Below, in pieces: positions 16,886 through 24,956 of a stretch of DNA of 43,339 nucleotides. The stretch covers positions 1 to 43,339 of the forward strand of contig JAPPPS010000009.1 of assembly GCA_028817405.1 (NCBI GenBank), written 5' to 3'. This stretch comes from Gammaproteobacteria bacterium. Lineage in GTDB: Bacteria; Pseudomonadota; Gammaproteobacteria; Arenicellales; Poriferihabitantaceae. Position 1 is the stretch's first letter; each line of letters begins with the position of its first letter. A model generated the notes under the pieces. It was given only the letters and a program-made list of their open reading frames with translations. It was not told the origin of the DNA and did not search any database. The position numbers were made by a program, and so were the translations under genes.

Positions 16886-17689
16886 TTATGAATCGAGGCC
16901 GCCGACCGATTCCAAATGGCCGTCGACATTAATGATTTGACCGGTGATTTTGGACGCGGCGTTTGATGCGATAAACAGCGCGGCGTCGGCGATGTCTTCG
17001 GCGGCGATGAAGGTGTGCAGCGAGACGCCGTCGGTGTATTTGCGCCGGACTTGCGCTTCGGTCATGTTTTTGCGCGCGGCCTCGGCGGTGATAACCGCGT
17101 CCATGCGCGCGCCGTCGATGCTGCCGGGGCAGATGGCGTTGACGCGAATGCCGGCCGGGCCCAGTTCCATCGCCAGCGATTTGGTTAAACCAATGACGGC
17201 CCATTTGGCGGCCGCGTACGGCGCGCGCAATGGATAGCCATGCCAGCCGGCGGTTGATGCGATGTTGATGATGACACCACGCGCAGCCGCGCGCAACAGC
17301 GGAATGGCGCGGCGGCAAGTTAAGAAAGTCGCGTCCAAATTAACCGCGACGCAGCGCCGCCAGTCGGCCGCAGCGATGTCTTCCAACAACGCGGTGGGGC
17401 CCGCGATGCCGGCGCAGTTGATTAAAACTTCCATGCCGCCAACCTGTTTTTGATGCGCGGCGAATGCATGCGCGACTTGTTTCTCAATCGCGACATCGGC
17501 GACCGTGGTTTGAATGCCGGGTAGTTCGGCGTTCATGCGCGCCACCGCTTCGGCGTCGATGTCGACTGCATGCACCGCGGCGCCGGCCTCGGCGAATGCG
17601 CCGGCGATGGCGCGGCCAATGCCGGCCGCGGCCGCGGTGACCATGACGCGCTGGCCGGCGAATGACGGTGAATGTGACGGGGAACTCAT
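16886..17689 (-). CDS. Short-chain dehydrogenase/reductase
   Basis: This is a 267-residue Rossmann-fold oxidoreductase. The cofactor loop is an unusual TAAAAGIGRAIA in place of TGxxxGIG, followed by NCAGIAGP. The active site has the Ser in NIASTAG and YAAAK. Asp in HAVDID after the second strand suggests NAD rather than NADP. The start at 17689 overlaps the stop of the carnitine dehydrogenase gene by 4 bases (ATGA); the longer track ORF lies inside that gene. In pseudomonad carnitine operons the SDR 3-hydroxybutyrate dehydrogenase handles the acetoacetate released, so a similar role is possible here but not shown. Confidence 0.88.
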   Translation of the reverse strand: MSSPSHSPSFAGQRVMVTAAAAGIGRAIAGAFAEAGAAVHAVDIDAEAVARMNAELPGIQTTVADVAIEKQVAHAFAAHQKQVGGMEVLINCAGIAGPTALLEDIAAADWRRCVAVNLDATFLTCRRAIPLLRAAARGVIINIASTAGWHGYPLRAPYAAAKWAVIGLTKSLAMELGPAGIRVNAICPGSIDGARMDAVITAEAARKNMTEAQVRRKYTDGVSLHTFIAAEDIADAALFIASNAASKITGQIINVDGHLESVGGLDS

Positions 17690-19227
17690 GCGCGCGGCGA
17701 GCGGCGTTGAATCGCGCGCCCGGCTTGCGGCGGTGCGGGCAACCCGGCATGCGCGTCGAGGATGCGACTCAAACGCGCAAAAACTTGCGGCCGCGCCGCG
17801 CAAACCTTGCCGGCCGCGGTGTCGACATGCAGCAACAACTGCTCGGTGGTGGCTAATAATTCACCGTCGCCGTCGCCATCACCGTCACCGTCACCGTCAA
17901 CGGCATCGCCATCAACCGCATGCATGCGGTGAAACAAGTGAATGCGTTTTTCATCGCCGCCGAGTAATTGCGTGGTGACCGCGAACCGCGCATCGACATG
18001 CGCTTCGCGCAAGAAGTTAATGTGCGTCTCGACGGTGTAATAACTGCAACCGGCCGCGTGGTATGCGCGGTCGACGCCGATATAACGAAACAACGCATCG
18101 GATGCATCGCCGAACGCCTGCAAGTAACGACTCTCGGTCATGTGCGCGTTGTAGTCGACCCATTCCGGCGGCACCACGCCATCATGCAAACGCAACGGCC
18201 GGCGCAAATCATCGGCACTCGCCATCGCTTTGCGGTGGCCCGCTTCATACAACTGTTCTTCATAACGATGCAAGGTTTGCCCGGCCGCGTATTGTTCGGT
18301 GCGCAACGCGCGCAACACCGCCACCAAACAATCGTCGCGCCGCTGTTCCAGTTCGTCGATGCTTAACCCCGCGGCTTGCGCATCGGATTGCGCGGTTAGT
18401 TTGTCGAGCAATTCATCGGTTAACTCGGGGCCGTCGAATCGCGCCCATGGCCATTTTAAACTGGGGCCGAACTGCGCCATAAAGTGACGAAACCCGCCTT
18501 CCCCGCCGGCCACGCGGTAAGTCATAAACGGGCCCATAAACGCCCACCGCAACCCGGGGCCGTAAGCAAGCGCTTGGTCGATGTCATCGGTGGTGGCGAT
18601 GCCGTCGTTAACCAAGTGCAACGCCTCGCGCCACAACGCTTCCATCATGCGGTCGGCGACGAAGGCGTCGATTTCTTTGCGGATGAATAACGGATGCATG
18701 CCGATGCTGCGGTAGAAACCGGCCGCCGCTTGTTTGGATTCTTCGCCGGTTTGCCGGCCGCCGACGATTTCCACCAGCGGCATCAGATACACCGGGTTGA
18801 ACGGATGGCCGATGAGCACGCGCTCGGGGAATCGTACGCCGTGTTGCAACGCGCTCGGCAACAAACCGGACGATGAAGATGCGACCACGACTTCGGCCGG
18901 CGCATGCGCGCAGACTGTACGGATTAACTCGCGCTTAATGTCGATGCGCTCCGGCGCGCTTTCTTGCACGAAGTCGGCGGCGGTGACCGCATCGGCCACG
19001 GAGTCAGTGAAAGTTAACCGGCCGCGTTGCGCGACCGGCGCGAGAGTCATCCGTCGATACGCGCGCAACGCCGCAGCGACCACTGGTTCGACGCGCGCGG
19101 CCGCGCGTTCGGATGGGTCGCAGAGCGTGACATCGATGCCGTTGATGAGCAGCCGCGCGGCCCATCCCGCGCCGATGACACCGCCGCCGATGAGTGCGGC
19201 GGTTTTGATTTTGGTTTCAGTTTTCAT
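17686..19227 (-). CDS. L-carnitine dehydrogenase fused to a betainyl-CoA thioesterase-like domain
   Basis: This two-domain protein has about 513 residues. Residues 1-315 follow the 3-hydroxyacyl-CoA dehydrogenase fold: the NAD loop ALIGGGVIGAGWAARLL, the catalytic His in LIGHPFNPVYLMPLVEIVGG, and YGPGLRWAFMGPF, which is typical of carnitine 3-dehydrogenase. Residues about 345-480 form a hot-dog thioesterase with WVDYNAHMTESRYL and YYTVETHINFLREAHV. The fusion matches enzymes that oxidise L-carnitine to 3-dehydrocarnitine and hydrolyse betainyl-CoA. A Gly-Asp array interrupts the thioesterase domain. The ATG at 19227 is chosen; a TTG four codons upstream is possible. The gene is coupled to the SDR downstream. 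Confidence 0.88.
   Translation of the reverse strand: MKTETKIKTAALIGGGVIGAGWAARLLINGIDVTLCDPSERAAARVEPVVAAALRAYRRMTLAPVAQRGRLTFTDSVADAVTAADFVQESAPERIDIKRELIRTVCAHAPAEVVVASSSSGLLPSALQHGVRFPERVLIGHPFNPVYLMPLVEIVGGRQTGEESKQAAAGFYRSIGMHPLFIRKEIDAFVADRMMEALWREALHLVNDGIATTDDIDQALAYGPGLRWAFMGPFMTYRVAGGEGGFRHFMAQFGPSLKWPWARFDGPELTDELLDKLTAQSDAQAAGLSIDELEQRRDDCLVAVLRALRTEQYAAGQTLHRYEEQLYEAGHRKAMASADDLRRPLRLHDGVVPPEWVDYNAHMTESRYLQAFGDASDALFRYIGVDRAYHAAGCSYYTVETHINFLREAHVDARFAVTTQLLGGDEKRIHLFHRMHAVDGDAVDGDGDGDGDGDGELLATTEQLLLHVDTAAGKVCAARPQVFARLSRILDAHAGLPAPPQAGRAIQRRSPRA
17862..17914 (-). repeat. In-frame Gly-Asp array inside the thioesterase domain
   Basis: On the minus strand this is repeated GACGGT/GATGGC-type hexamers encoding DGDGDGDGDGDG between two predicted beta strands. 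It lies in a loop where family members normally have a few residues. Confidence 0.8.
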
Positions 19228-19246
19228 TTTGGCTTGCAATTCGAGT

Positions 19247-19322
19247 CGTCATTCCGGGCAATAGGAAAATAGGGAGCGCAGCGACCATATTTTCCATTGA
19301 CCCGGAATCCAGAGTCTTTAAT
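19247..19322 (+). repeat. Long hairpin module, type E
   Basis: ATTCCGGG pairs with CCCGGAAT and GGAAAATA pairs with TATTTTCC, around the core GGGAGCGCAGCGACCA. It ends CCAGAGTCTTTAATTG. The architecture equals type B but the stem sequence is different. It lies immediately upstream of the carnitine dehydrogenase gene, between it and the cleavage enzyme gene. Confidence 0.8.
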
Positions 19323-19347
19323 TGTTTTGCGTGGTGCAACAAAAAAA

Positions 19348-19390
19348 CAAAGACGCTGGACGCCCGCTTAACAGCCTGCGGGCGTGACGG
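19348..19390 (+). repeat. Hairpin module, type C
   Basis: ACAAAGACGCTGG is followed by the stem CGCCCGC/GCGGGCG and TGACGGT. It abuts the stop codon of the cleavage enzyme gene and, on the minus strand, would form its 3' hairpin. Confidence 0.65.
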
Positions 19391-20284
19391 TCAGTGACGC
19401 TTCTTCAACGCCAACTTCGTTCGCACTTCATCGGCGTTCATGACATTGACATTCATGCCCGACAAAATGGTCACCGCGCGCTCGACCAATTGCGCGTTGC
19501 TGGCGAACACGCCTTTCTTTAAGTACAGGTTATCTTCCAAACCGACTCGCACATTGCCGCCGGCCAGTACCGCCATTGCCACGTACGGCAATTGATTGCG
19601 GCCAATCGAGAAGGCCGAGAACACCGCGCCGGGCGGCAGTTGATTGACCATTGCCATCAAGGTGTCGGGGTCATCCGGCGCGCCGTACGGAATGCCCATG
19701 CACAATTGAATCAGCACCGGGTCATCGAGCAAACCGTCTTTCAACATTTCTTTCACCAATACCAAATGGCCGGTGTCGAACACTTCCAACTCCGGACGCA
19801 CGCCTAATTCTTGCACGCGCCGGGCCATGGTTCGCAGCATGCCCGGGGTGTTGGTCATCACATAATTGCTCTCGGCGAAGTTCATGGTGCCGCAGTCCAG
19901 CGTGCAGATTTCCGGCAACAACTCTTCGACATGCGCGAGGCGTTCCAGCGGGCCGGCCATGTCGGTGGACTCCCGGTTCAACGGCAACGGTTTTTCACCG
20001 TCGCCGAACACCAAGTCGCCGCCCATGCCGGCGGTGGTGTTGATGACCACATCGGTGTCGCTGTCGCGGATGCGACTCACCGCCTCGGCGAACAGTTTCG
20101 GGTCGCGCGCCGGCGCGCCGCTGCGCGGGTCGCGCACATGCACATGCACCACGGCCGCGCCGGCCTTTGCCGCGTCGATGGCCGCGGTCGCGATTTGTTG
20201 CGGCGTCACCGGAATGTCCGGATGCTTGCCGACGGTGTTGCCGGAGCCGGTCACCGCGCAGGTGATGAATGCGTTGAAGTTCAT
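19391..20284 (-). CDS. Beta-keto acid cleavage enzyme (BKACE), probably 3-dehydrocarnitine-cleaving
   Basis: This 297-residue TIM-barrel enzyme is of the BKACE family (formerly DUF849), which condenses a beta-keto acid with acetyl-CoA to give acetoacetate and a new CoA ester. The zinc ligands are the two His in VVHVHVRDP and probably the Glu in [22 protein letters not shown] at the N terminus and TLDCGTMNF are family blocks. The ATG at 20284 has GGAGAG upstream and replaces the longer track start. It precedes the carnitine dehydrogenase-thioesterase gene on the same strand, 163 bases away across hairpin repeats. Cleavage of 3-dehydrocarnitine to betainyl-CoA is therefore the likely reaction. 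Substrate assignment is inference from context. Confidence 0.88.
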   Translation of the reverse strand: MNFNAFITCAVTGSGNTVGKHPDIPVTPQQIATAAIDAAKAGAAVVHVHVRDPRSGAPARDPKLFAEAVSRIRDSDTDVVINTTAGMGGDLVFGDGEKPLPLNRESTDMAGPLERLAHVEELLPEICTLDCGTMNFAESNYVMTNTPGMLRTMARRVQELGVRPELEVFDTGHLVLVKEMLKDGLLDDPVLIQLCMGIPYGAPDDPDTLMAMVNQLPPGAVFSAFSIGRNQLPYVAMAVLAGGNVRVGLEDNLYLKKGVFASNAQLVERAVTILSGMNVNVMNADEVRTKLALKKRH

Positions 20285-20348
20285 GTCGTTGCTCTCCGCC
20301 GATGATTGTGTCGGCGGGATTGTGCCGAAGCGCGCGGGGGAATTCAAC

Positions 20349-21398
20349 TCAACCGTCGCGCCCGCAGTCCACCGTCACCGTCGAGATTTCCCCTTCCCAT
20401 TTGCTCAGCGGCTCAAGCACATCGCGGTTGAAGTCGATGTCGCGCAAGTCGTCTTCCAGTCGCGACAGTTGCTCGCGCAGCAGACTGGCGGGGTAGCCGG
20501 TCAGTCGTTGTTTTAAGTTGCGCAAGGTCGAGTTGGCGGAAAGATGGAAACGCGAGCGAGCGCGCCAGCCGAGTTGCGTCGGCAAACTGCGGCGGAGTTG
20601 GCGTTGCGATGAACAAAACTCTTGGTATGGAATAATCGCGTTCAAGTCCGGCGACGCGCCGCGCAGAAATGAAAACCGCGGGCGTCGCCGGCGCGGGCGG
20701 TAATGATGGGTGGGTTTCAGCGCGCGCAAGTGAAAGAAAGTGATGCCGGTGTATTCCACTTCCAGCGGCAGACGGTAGACCGCGTCAAATGTTTCGTATT
20801 TTGGAACATTGCGGTAAACGGTTCGCGCGTCGACCGGGTGATAAACGAAGTCGCCGTTGCCTGCCAACAAAAAATTCACGCGCACCCCGAGCGCGCCGGT
20901 GGATTCGCGCAACAAGTTGATGCCGGACGAGACATAGAGTTTGCGCCGGCCGGCATTCATGTCGCGGCGAATGCGCGCGGTCAATGCGCGCAACTTGTGC
21001 TCGATGCCGAGATGGTCGGCGTCCAACTTGACCGCGACTTGGCGGGTGGTTTTCGACAACGCCCAGTTGTAGTAGTTGGCCAAACCGTGCACTGAATCAT
21101 CGGACATTTGCGCGTGTTCGCGGCTGCGCGGCGGGTGCACTTTCGGCTGGTAATGAAACACTTTTATTTTGCCCGGATACTGCGCCGCCAAGTCATGCAA
21201 GATGCGCACCGTGTCGTCGCTGCAGTCGTTATGGCAGGCGATGATTTCATCGTAGTGTTCTATGTGCGACATGATGGCGACGCGCACTAACTGCTGTTCG
21301 TTTTTGATGCGCATATACGCGCTGATGCCGGGCGCGCGTGGGCGGTCGAGCCAGGCGCGGTCGAACTTAAATTGGTCGAAGTTATCGGTACTGCTCAC
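20349..21398 (-). CDS. Glycosyltransferase, family 2-like
   Basis: This protein has 349 residues from a GTG start. The region [43 protein letters not shown] resembles the N-terminal half of GT-A enzymes. [12 protein letters not shown] carries the likely DxD metal site. A conserved WxF-type block is not evident, and the C-terminal 100 residues are basic and coil-rich. The final codons ([11 protein letters not shown]) lie over the CCGTCACCGTC/GCGGGCG sequence that is common in the repeats of this window, so the C terminus may have been extended by repeat DNA. It overlaps the preceding phase-variable gene by 17 bases. Acceptor and donor are unknown. Confidence 0.72.
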   Translation of the reverse strand: MSSTDNFDQFKFDRAWLDRPRAPGISAYMRIKNEQQLVRVAIMSHIEHYDEIIACHNDCSDDTVRILHDLAAQYPGKIKVFHYQPKVHPPRSREHAQMSDDSVHGLANYYNWALSKTTRQVAVKLDADHLGIEHKLRALTARIRRDMNAGRRKLYVSSGINLLRESTGALGVRVNFLLAGNGDFVYHPVDARTVYRNVPKYETFDAVYRLPLEVEYTGITFFHLRALKPTHHYRPRRRRPRFSFLRGASPDLNAIIPYQEFCSSQRQLRRSLPTQLGWRARSRFHLSANSTLRNLKQRLTGYPASLLREQLSRLEDDLRDIDFNRDVLEPLSKWEGEISTVTVDCGRDG

Positions 21399-22281
21399 TT
21401 AACCGTCCGAGTAAAGATGGCGAGGGGAATGGTTTTGATTTGTCATAACCGTCGAGACGCAAAAATTCATTGCCGATATGAAACGAATAACTGTCGGGGA
21501 ACAACGCATCGCCGTCGATATTGCCGGCGAATTGCTCCAATAACATGCGCTGCCATTGCTTTCTTGGATAAGCCAAATACGGCGAGAACAGTTCGTACGG
21601 TTTGGCGCGTTTTAATAAACCGTAATGCTCCAACGCGCAAGTAAAACCGTACGGTCCGCCGGACTCGCCCCAGTTGGTGGATTCCCGGCCGCGCCGCAGC
21701 ATAATTCGTTTCAGTTTGCGCGCGCGGTCGCGCCAGGTGTCGTACGCCACCAAGCGATTCGGATGCGCGCAACGCTCAAGCATGTGCTTGCAGAACGCAT
21801 GCCCGGCCGGGAACGACAATACATCGATGTGACAGAAACCGCGGCCGCGTTTGCCGCTACCCGGCGTGATGTTTTTGTCGCCGCCGAATACCAATGCATC
21901 ATCGAACATAAACGGTTTCAAACAAACTACATCCATGTCCACCCACCAACCGCCGCGGCGGTATAACAACGCCCACCGAAACCAGTCGCTGAAAATCGCA
22001 TAAGTGCCGATGTTGTGCATAAATACCGCGCTTGCCGGCAAAATGGCGTTGGCATCCGCAATGCGCACACCGTCCGGTACGCCGGCCGGTTCATCATAAA
22101 CATATAAAATGAATTCATGACCGTGGTGCAAAAACGAACGCGCGCAAAGTTGTTCAATCGGCGACAGTTGTTCGCCAATCCAAAGTGATTGTACCGGCGG
22201 CGGCGACGGTGGCCGGCCGGCATGCGCGGGGGGGGGGGGGGGGGGGGGTAGTACATCATGGCCACGGCTTCGCTGTTGCAT
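21382..22281 (-). CDS. Glycosyltransferase with DxD motif (GT32/capsular type), with poly-C tract in its 5' end
   Basis: This 299-residue protein opens VQSLWIGEQLSPIEQLCARSFLHHGHEFILY, as in glycosyltransferases that carry the sugar-binding DxD region. DxD is seen as GGWWVDMDVVCLKPF (Asp115 and Asp117), preceded by the matching SDWFRWALLYRRGG. Blocks such as NWGESGGPYGFTCALEHYG support this. Residues 12-18 are seven Pro encoded by an uninterrupted run of 21 C. Loss or gain of one C would shift the frame before the catalytic domain. An ATG pair at 22256-22259 in another frame could then be brought into frame. The start at 22281 is tentative because no clear Shine-Dalgarno is present. Confidence 0.78.
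   Translation of the reverse strand: MQQRSRGHDVLPPPPPPPAHAGRPPSPPPVQSLWIGEQLSPIEQLCARSFLHHGHEFILYVYDEPAGVPDGVRIADANAILPASAVFMHNIGTYAIFSDWFRWALLYRRGGWWVDMDVVCLKPFMFDDALVFGGDKNITPGSGKRGRGFCHIDVLSFPAGHAFCKHMLERCAHPNRLVAYDTWRDRARKLKRIMLRRGRESTNWGESGGPYGFTCALEHYGLLKRAKPYELFSPYLAYPRKQWQRMLLEQFAGNIDGDALFPDSYSFHIGNEFLRLDGYDKSKPFPSPSLLGRLSEQYR
22228..22248. repeat. Homopolymer of 21 G (plus strand) / 21 C (coding strand)
   Basis: This unbroken run of 21 identical bases is far longer than any other homopolymer in the window. It lies within codons 12-18 of the glycosyltransferase read on the minus strand. Confidence 0.9.
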
Positions 22282-22326
22282 GACAAACCCGCGCGCGACT
22301 TGGAACTTCGAGCAAAACCTTAAGCG

Positions 22327-23880
22327 TTAGTCTTGCGCGCGCGTACCGTCGTTGCCGTCGCGCTGATGCAGTTTCATGTTCAGCATGCGCAAGGTGGCCT
22401 CGATGCCGGCGAAAACTTGGTTGGCGTTGACGCCGCGGGTGCGCACATTGCGCGCGCCGTCGCGCCAGATAATCGAGCATTCCACCAGCGCGCTGGCGGT
22501 GCCGCCTTTGGGGATGCGGATTTGATAGTCCAACAGTTCCGGGAAGTCGAAATCTTTCGGCTCGAGAATCTTGCGCATGGCGGCGATGAAAGCGTCGAAG
22601 CCGCCGTTGCCGGCCCCGGTGGATTTGATAATTTCATCGTATAAACGCACGCGAACGCTGACGCTGGATTCCAAGTCCAGGCCGCTGGTAATCGAGCAGT
22701 TGAGTAATTCCAAGTCGCGGTCGCCTTTGCTTTCCAATACATCGGCGATGATGAACGGCAAATCTTCCGGCGTAATCGCGGCTTTGGAATCGCCCAACTT
22801 GACGATGCGTTTCAGCACTTTGGCGCGGTCGTCATCGGACAATGTGATGCCGAGCGCGTCGAGGTTTTTTTCCAGCGACGCTTTGCCGCTCATCTTGCCG
22901 AGCGCGTACGAATGCGCGCGGTTGAATCGCTGCGGGCTCAAGGCGGTTTGGTATAACCCGCCTTTGCTGTCGCCGTCGGCGTGGATGCCGGCGGTTTGCG
23001 TGAACACATCGGCGCCGGTAATCGGCGCGTTGTCGGCGACGCGTTTGCCTGAGAAGTTTTCCACCATGCGACTCAAGGTGTAAATCTTGGTCTCGTCAAT
23101 CGACAGTTGCGCGTTCATTTTGTCGCGCAAGGTTAAGCACACTTCGGCCAGCGAGGCGTTGCCGGCGCGCTCGCCCAAACAGTTGATGGTGCAATGCACG
23201 GTGGATACGCCGGCGGTCACCGCGGCCATGCAGTTGGCGGTCGCCAAGCCGTAGTCGTTGTGCGGATGAAAATCGAAGCGGCAGTCGGGGAATCGCGTCA
23301 GCATGTCGGATAAACTCGCGCGCACTTCCTCCGGCGCGAGCACGCCCAATGTGTCCGGCAGCATGTAGTGGTCGATGGGCATGGCTTGCAGGCGTTCCAT
23401 CATTTCAAAAACATAATCGCGGCTGTCGGCGTAACCGTTCGACCAATCTTCGAGGTAAGCGTTGACGCGCAGGCCTTGTTCGCGCGCGTAATCGACGGTT
23501 TGTTCGATGCCCGCGAGGTGTTGTTTTAAGGTTTTTCCCAACTGTTCGCGGCAGTGTTTTTCGCTGCCTTTGGTCAGAAGGTTTAAGGTCGCGCCGCCGG
23601 CGCCGCGAATCCAATCGACGCTGCGACGGTGGTCGATGAAGCCGAGCACTTCGACGCGTTCCAAACAACCGGCGGCGGCGGCCCAGTCGTTGATGCGCAC
23701 CAGCGCCTCGCGCTCGCCTTCGGACACGCCGGCCGACGCGACTTCGATGCGGTCGACTCTCAAAGAGTCCAGCAGCGCGGTGGCGATGCTGACTTTCTCG
23801 GCTTGGGAAAACGACACGCCCTGCGTCTGTTCGCCGTCGCGCAGGGTGACATCCATCAGTTCAACTCGCGGGCCGGTCAT
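22327..23880 (-). CDS. cimA: (R)-citramalate synthase, Leptospira type (2-isopropylmalate synthase family)
   Basis: This 517-residue enzyme condenses pyruvate with acetyl-CoA to citramalate, the entry to threonine-independent isoleucine synthesis. The DRE-TIM barrel shows VTLRDGEQTQGVSFS, LNLLTKGS, NAYLEDWSNG, the metal-binding FDFHPHNDYGL and LGERAGNASL. FTQTAGIHADGDSKGGLY and the YALGKMSGKAS block follow, then a C-terminal regulatory LeuA-dimer-type domain from about residue 380. These blocks closely recall Leptospira CimA. 2-Isopropylmalate synthase remains the alternative, since the family shares the fold. It is divergent from csiV and lies 45 bases upstream of the poly-C glycosyltransferase gene on the same strand. 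Confidence 0.87.
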   Translation of the reverse strand: MTGPRVELMDVTLRDGEQTQGVSFSQAEKVSIATALLDSLRVDRIEVASAGVSEGEREALVRINDWAAAAGCLERVEVLGFIDHRRSVDWIRGAGGATLNLLTKGSEKHCREQLGKTLKQHLAGIEQTVDYAREQGLRVNAYLEDWSNGYADSRDYVFEMMERLQAMPIDHYMLPDTLGVLAPEEVRASLSDMLTRFPDCRFDFHPHNDYGLATANCMAAVTAGVSTVHCTINCLGERAGNASLAEVCLTLRDKMNAQLSIDETKIYTLSRMVENFSGKRVADNAPITGADVFTQTAGIHADGDSKGGLYQTALSPQRFNRAHSYALGKMSGKASLEKNLDALGITLSDDDRAKVLKRIVKLGDSKAAITPEDLPFIIADVLESKGDRDLELLNCSITSGLDLESSVSVRVRLYDEIIKSTGAGNGGFDAFIAAMRKILEPKDFDFPELLDYQIRIPKGGTASALVECSIIWRDGARNVRTRGVNANQVFAGIEATLRMLNMKLHQRDGNDGTRAQD

Positions 23881-24074
23881 GGGAATCGCTCGGAAGTGGA
23901 AAAGGCGTTGGAGAATTGGGCGCGCGCGCGGACCAAATCGCGGCGCGCATGCCGCGCAATATAGCGGGTTTGCGGCGGGGTTTCAATGGGGTTGCGCGGC
24001 CGGTCGCGGGCGCGCGATGTGATAAACTAAAAAACCGTCCCGCCACCGTTTTGCCCGCCGCCCTGCCGCCCGTC

Positions 24075-24890
24075 ATGCCGCGAAAATTTGCCAACGCGCG
24101 CTTGTGCGCCGGTGTTGTCGCCGCGTTGATGGCCTGCAGCGCGGCCGCGGCGCGCGATTACGAAGTGGAAATCATCGTCTTCGACCGCCTTGCGCGCGAA
24201 GCCGGGCGCGCGCCGCATGAGCAGTGGGATTTTTCATCGGCGCGGGTGGCCGCGCGTTTGGACGAGATGAAAGCGTTGGCGGCGCGCGCGTCGTCGTATC
24301 CGACCTCCGCCCGCCTCGCCAGTTTGGAGCCGCTGCGCCTGCGCCTGCTGGAAGCCGACTACCGCATTCTCGACACCGCAAGATGGCGGCAGCCCGCGAC
24401 TTTTTACCCGAACGCGCCGCTGATTGCGTTGGGTGGCGGCGACGGTGAGGAAAATGGCGAAGGCGACGGTGACGGTGACGGTAATGAAATTGACGACGGT
24501 GACAGTAACAGTAACGAGAACGGCGCGGCCGACGGTGACGATGGCGACAACGGCGACCGCGCCAACCCCTTGGCCGCCGGCTTCGTGCGCGTCTACCGCA
24601 CTTCGCTGATTTACGCCGACTTGAACTTGCAACTGTCGCCGCCGTTGCCGGCCGCCGACGACAGCCAAGACGCGGAAGCGCGGCCCGCCGCAACCTGGCA
24701 ACCGCATTATTTCATCGCCGAAAAACGCCGCCTGAAATTCAAGCAAATCCACTACTTCGACCACCCGCTGTTCGGCGCGATTCTGCAAGTGTGGCCGGTG
24801 GAAGTAGAGGACGCGCCGGAGGAAACTGACGGTGCCGCCACCGTCGACGCTGACACCGTCGCCCCCACCGCCGACCCCACCCCGCCCTAA
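24075..24890 (+). CDS. csiV: CsiV-family envelope protein
   Basis: This protein of about 271 residues has a short signal peptide (LCAGVVAALMACSAAAA) followed by RDYEVEIIVFDRLAREAG, the N-terminal mark of the CsiV family (peptidoglycan-binding cell-shape protein of gammaproteobacteria). The C-terminal YFIAEKRRLKFKQIHYFDHPLFGAILQVWPVE is the matching end block. Between them a Gly/Asp/Asn array of about 40 residues interrupts the protein after PLIALGG, followed by AGFVRVYRTSLIYADLNLQL. The track ORF begins further upstream; the ATG at 24075 is chosen because it begins the signal peptide. It is divergent from cimA and 66 bases before ampG on the same strand. Confidence 0.8.
   Translation: MPRKFANARLCAGVVAALMACSAAAARDYEVEIIVFDRLAREAGRAPHEQWDFSSARVAARLDEMKALAARASSYPTSARLASLEPLRLRLLEADYRILDTARWRQPATFYPNAPLIALGGGDGEENGEGDGDGDGNEIDDGDSNSNENGAADGDDGDNGDRANPLAAGFVRVYRTSLIYADLNLQLSPPLPAADDSQDAEARPAATWQPHYFIAEKRRLKFKQIHYFDHPLFGAILQVWPVEVEDAPEETDGAATVDADTVAPTADPTPP
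24434..24558 (+). repeat. In-frame Gly-Asp/Asn array in csiV
   Basis: Tandem GACGGT hexamers mixed with AGTAAC and GATGGC variants encode GDGDGDGNEIDDGDSNSN and related runs. This is the longest such array in the window and splits a conserved envelope protein. Confidence 0.85.
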
Positions 24891-24894
24891 CCGC

Positions 24895-24925
24895 CACTCC
24901 GCAACAGCCGGAGTCCAGCGTCTTT
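24895..24925 (+). repeat. Short hairpin module, type A
   Basis: CACTCCGCAACAGCCGGAGTCCAGCGTCTTTT lies 4 bases after the csiV stop codon. The left stem has lost one G and the tail reads AGCGTCTTTT. The hairpin followed by T could serve as a terminator for csiV. Confidence 0.6.
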
Positions 24926-24956
24926 TCTCGCAACGAAAACCCCAACCGCCCCGCCC

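Noticed and set aside
22228-22248. Poly-G run as an assembly gap or linker
   Set aside because: The 21-base run keeps the downstream glycosyltransferase in frame with an upstream ATG and encodes prolines, so a real tract is more likely. A length error cannot be excluded.
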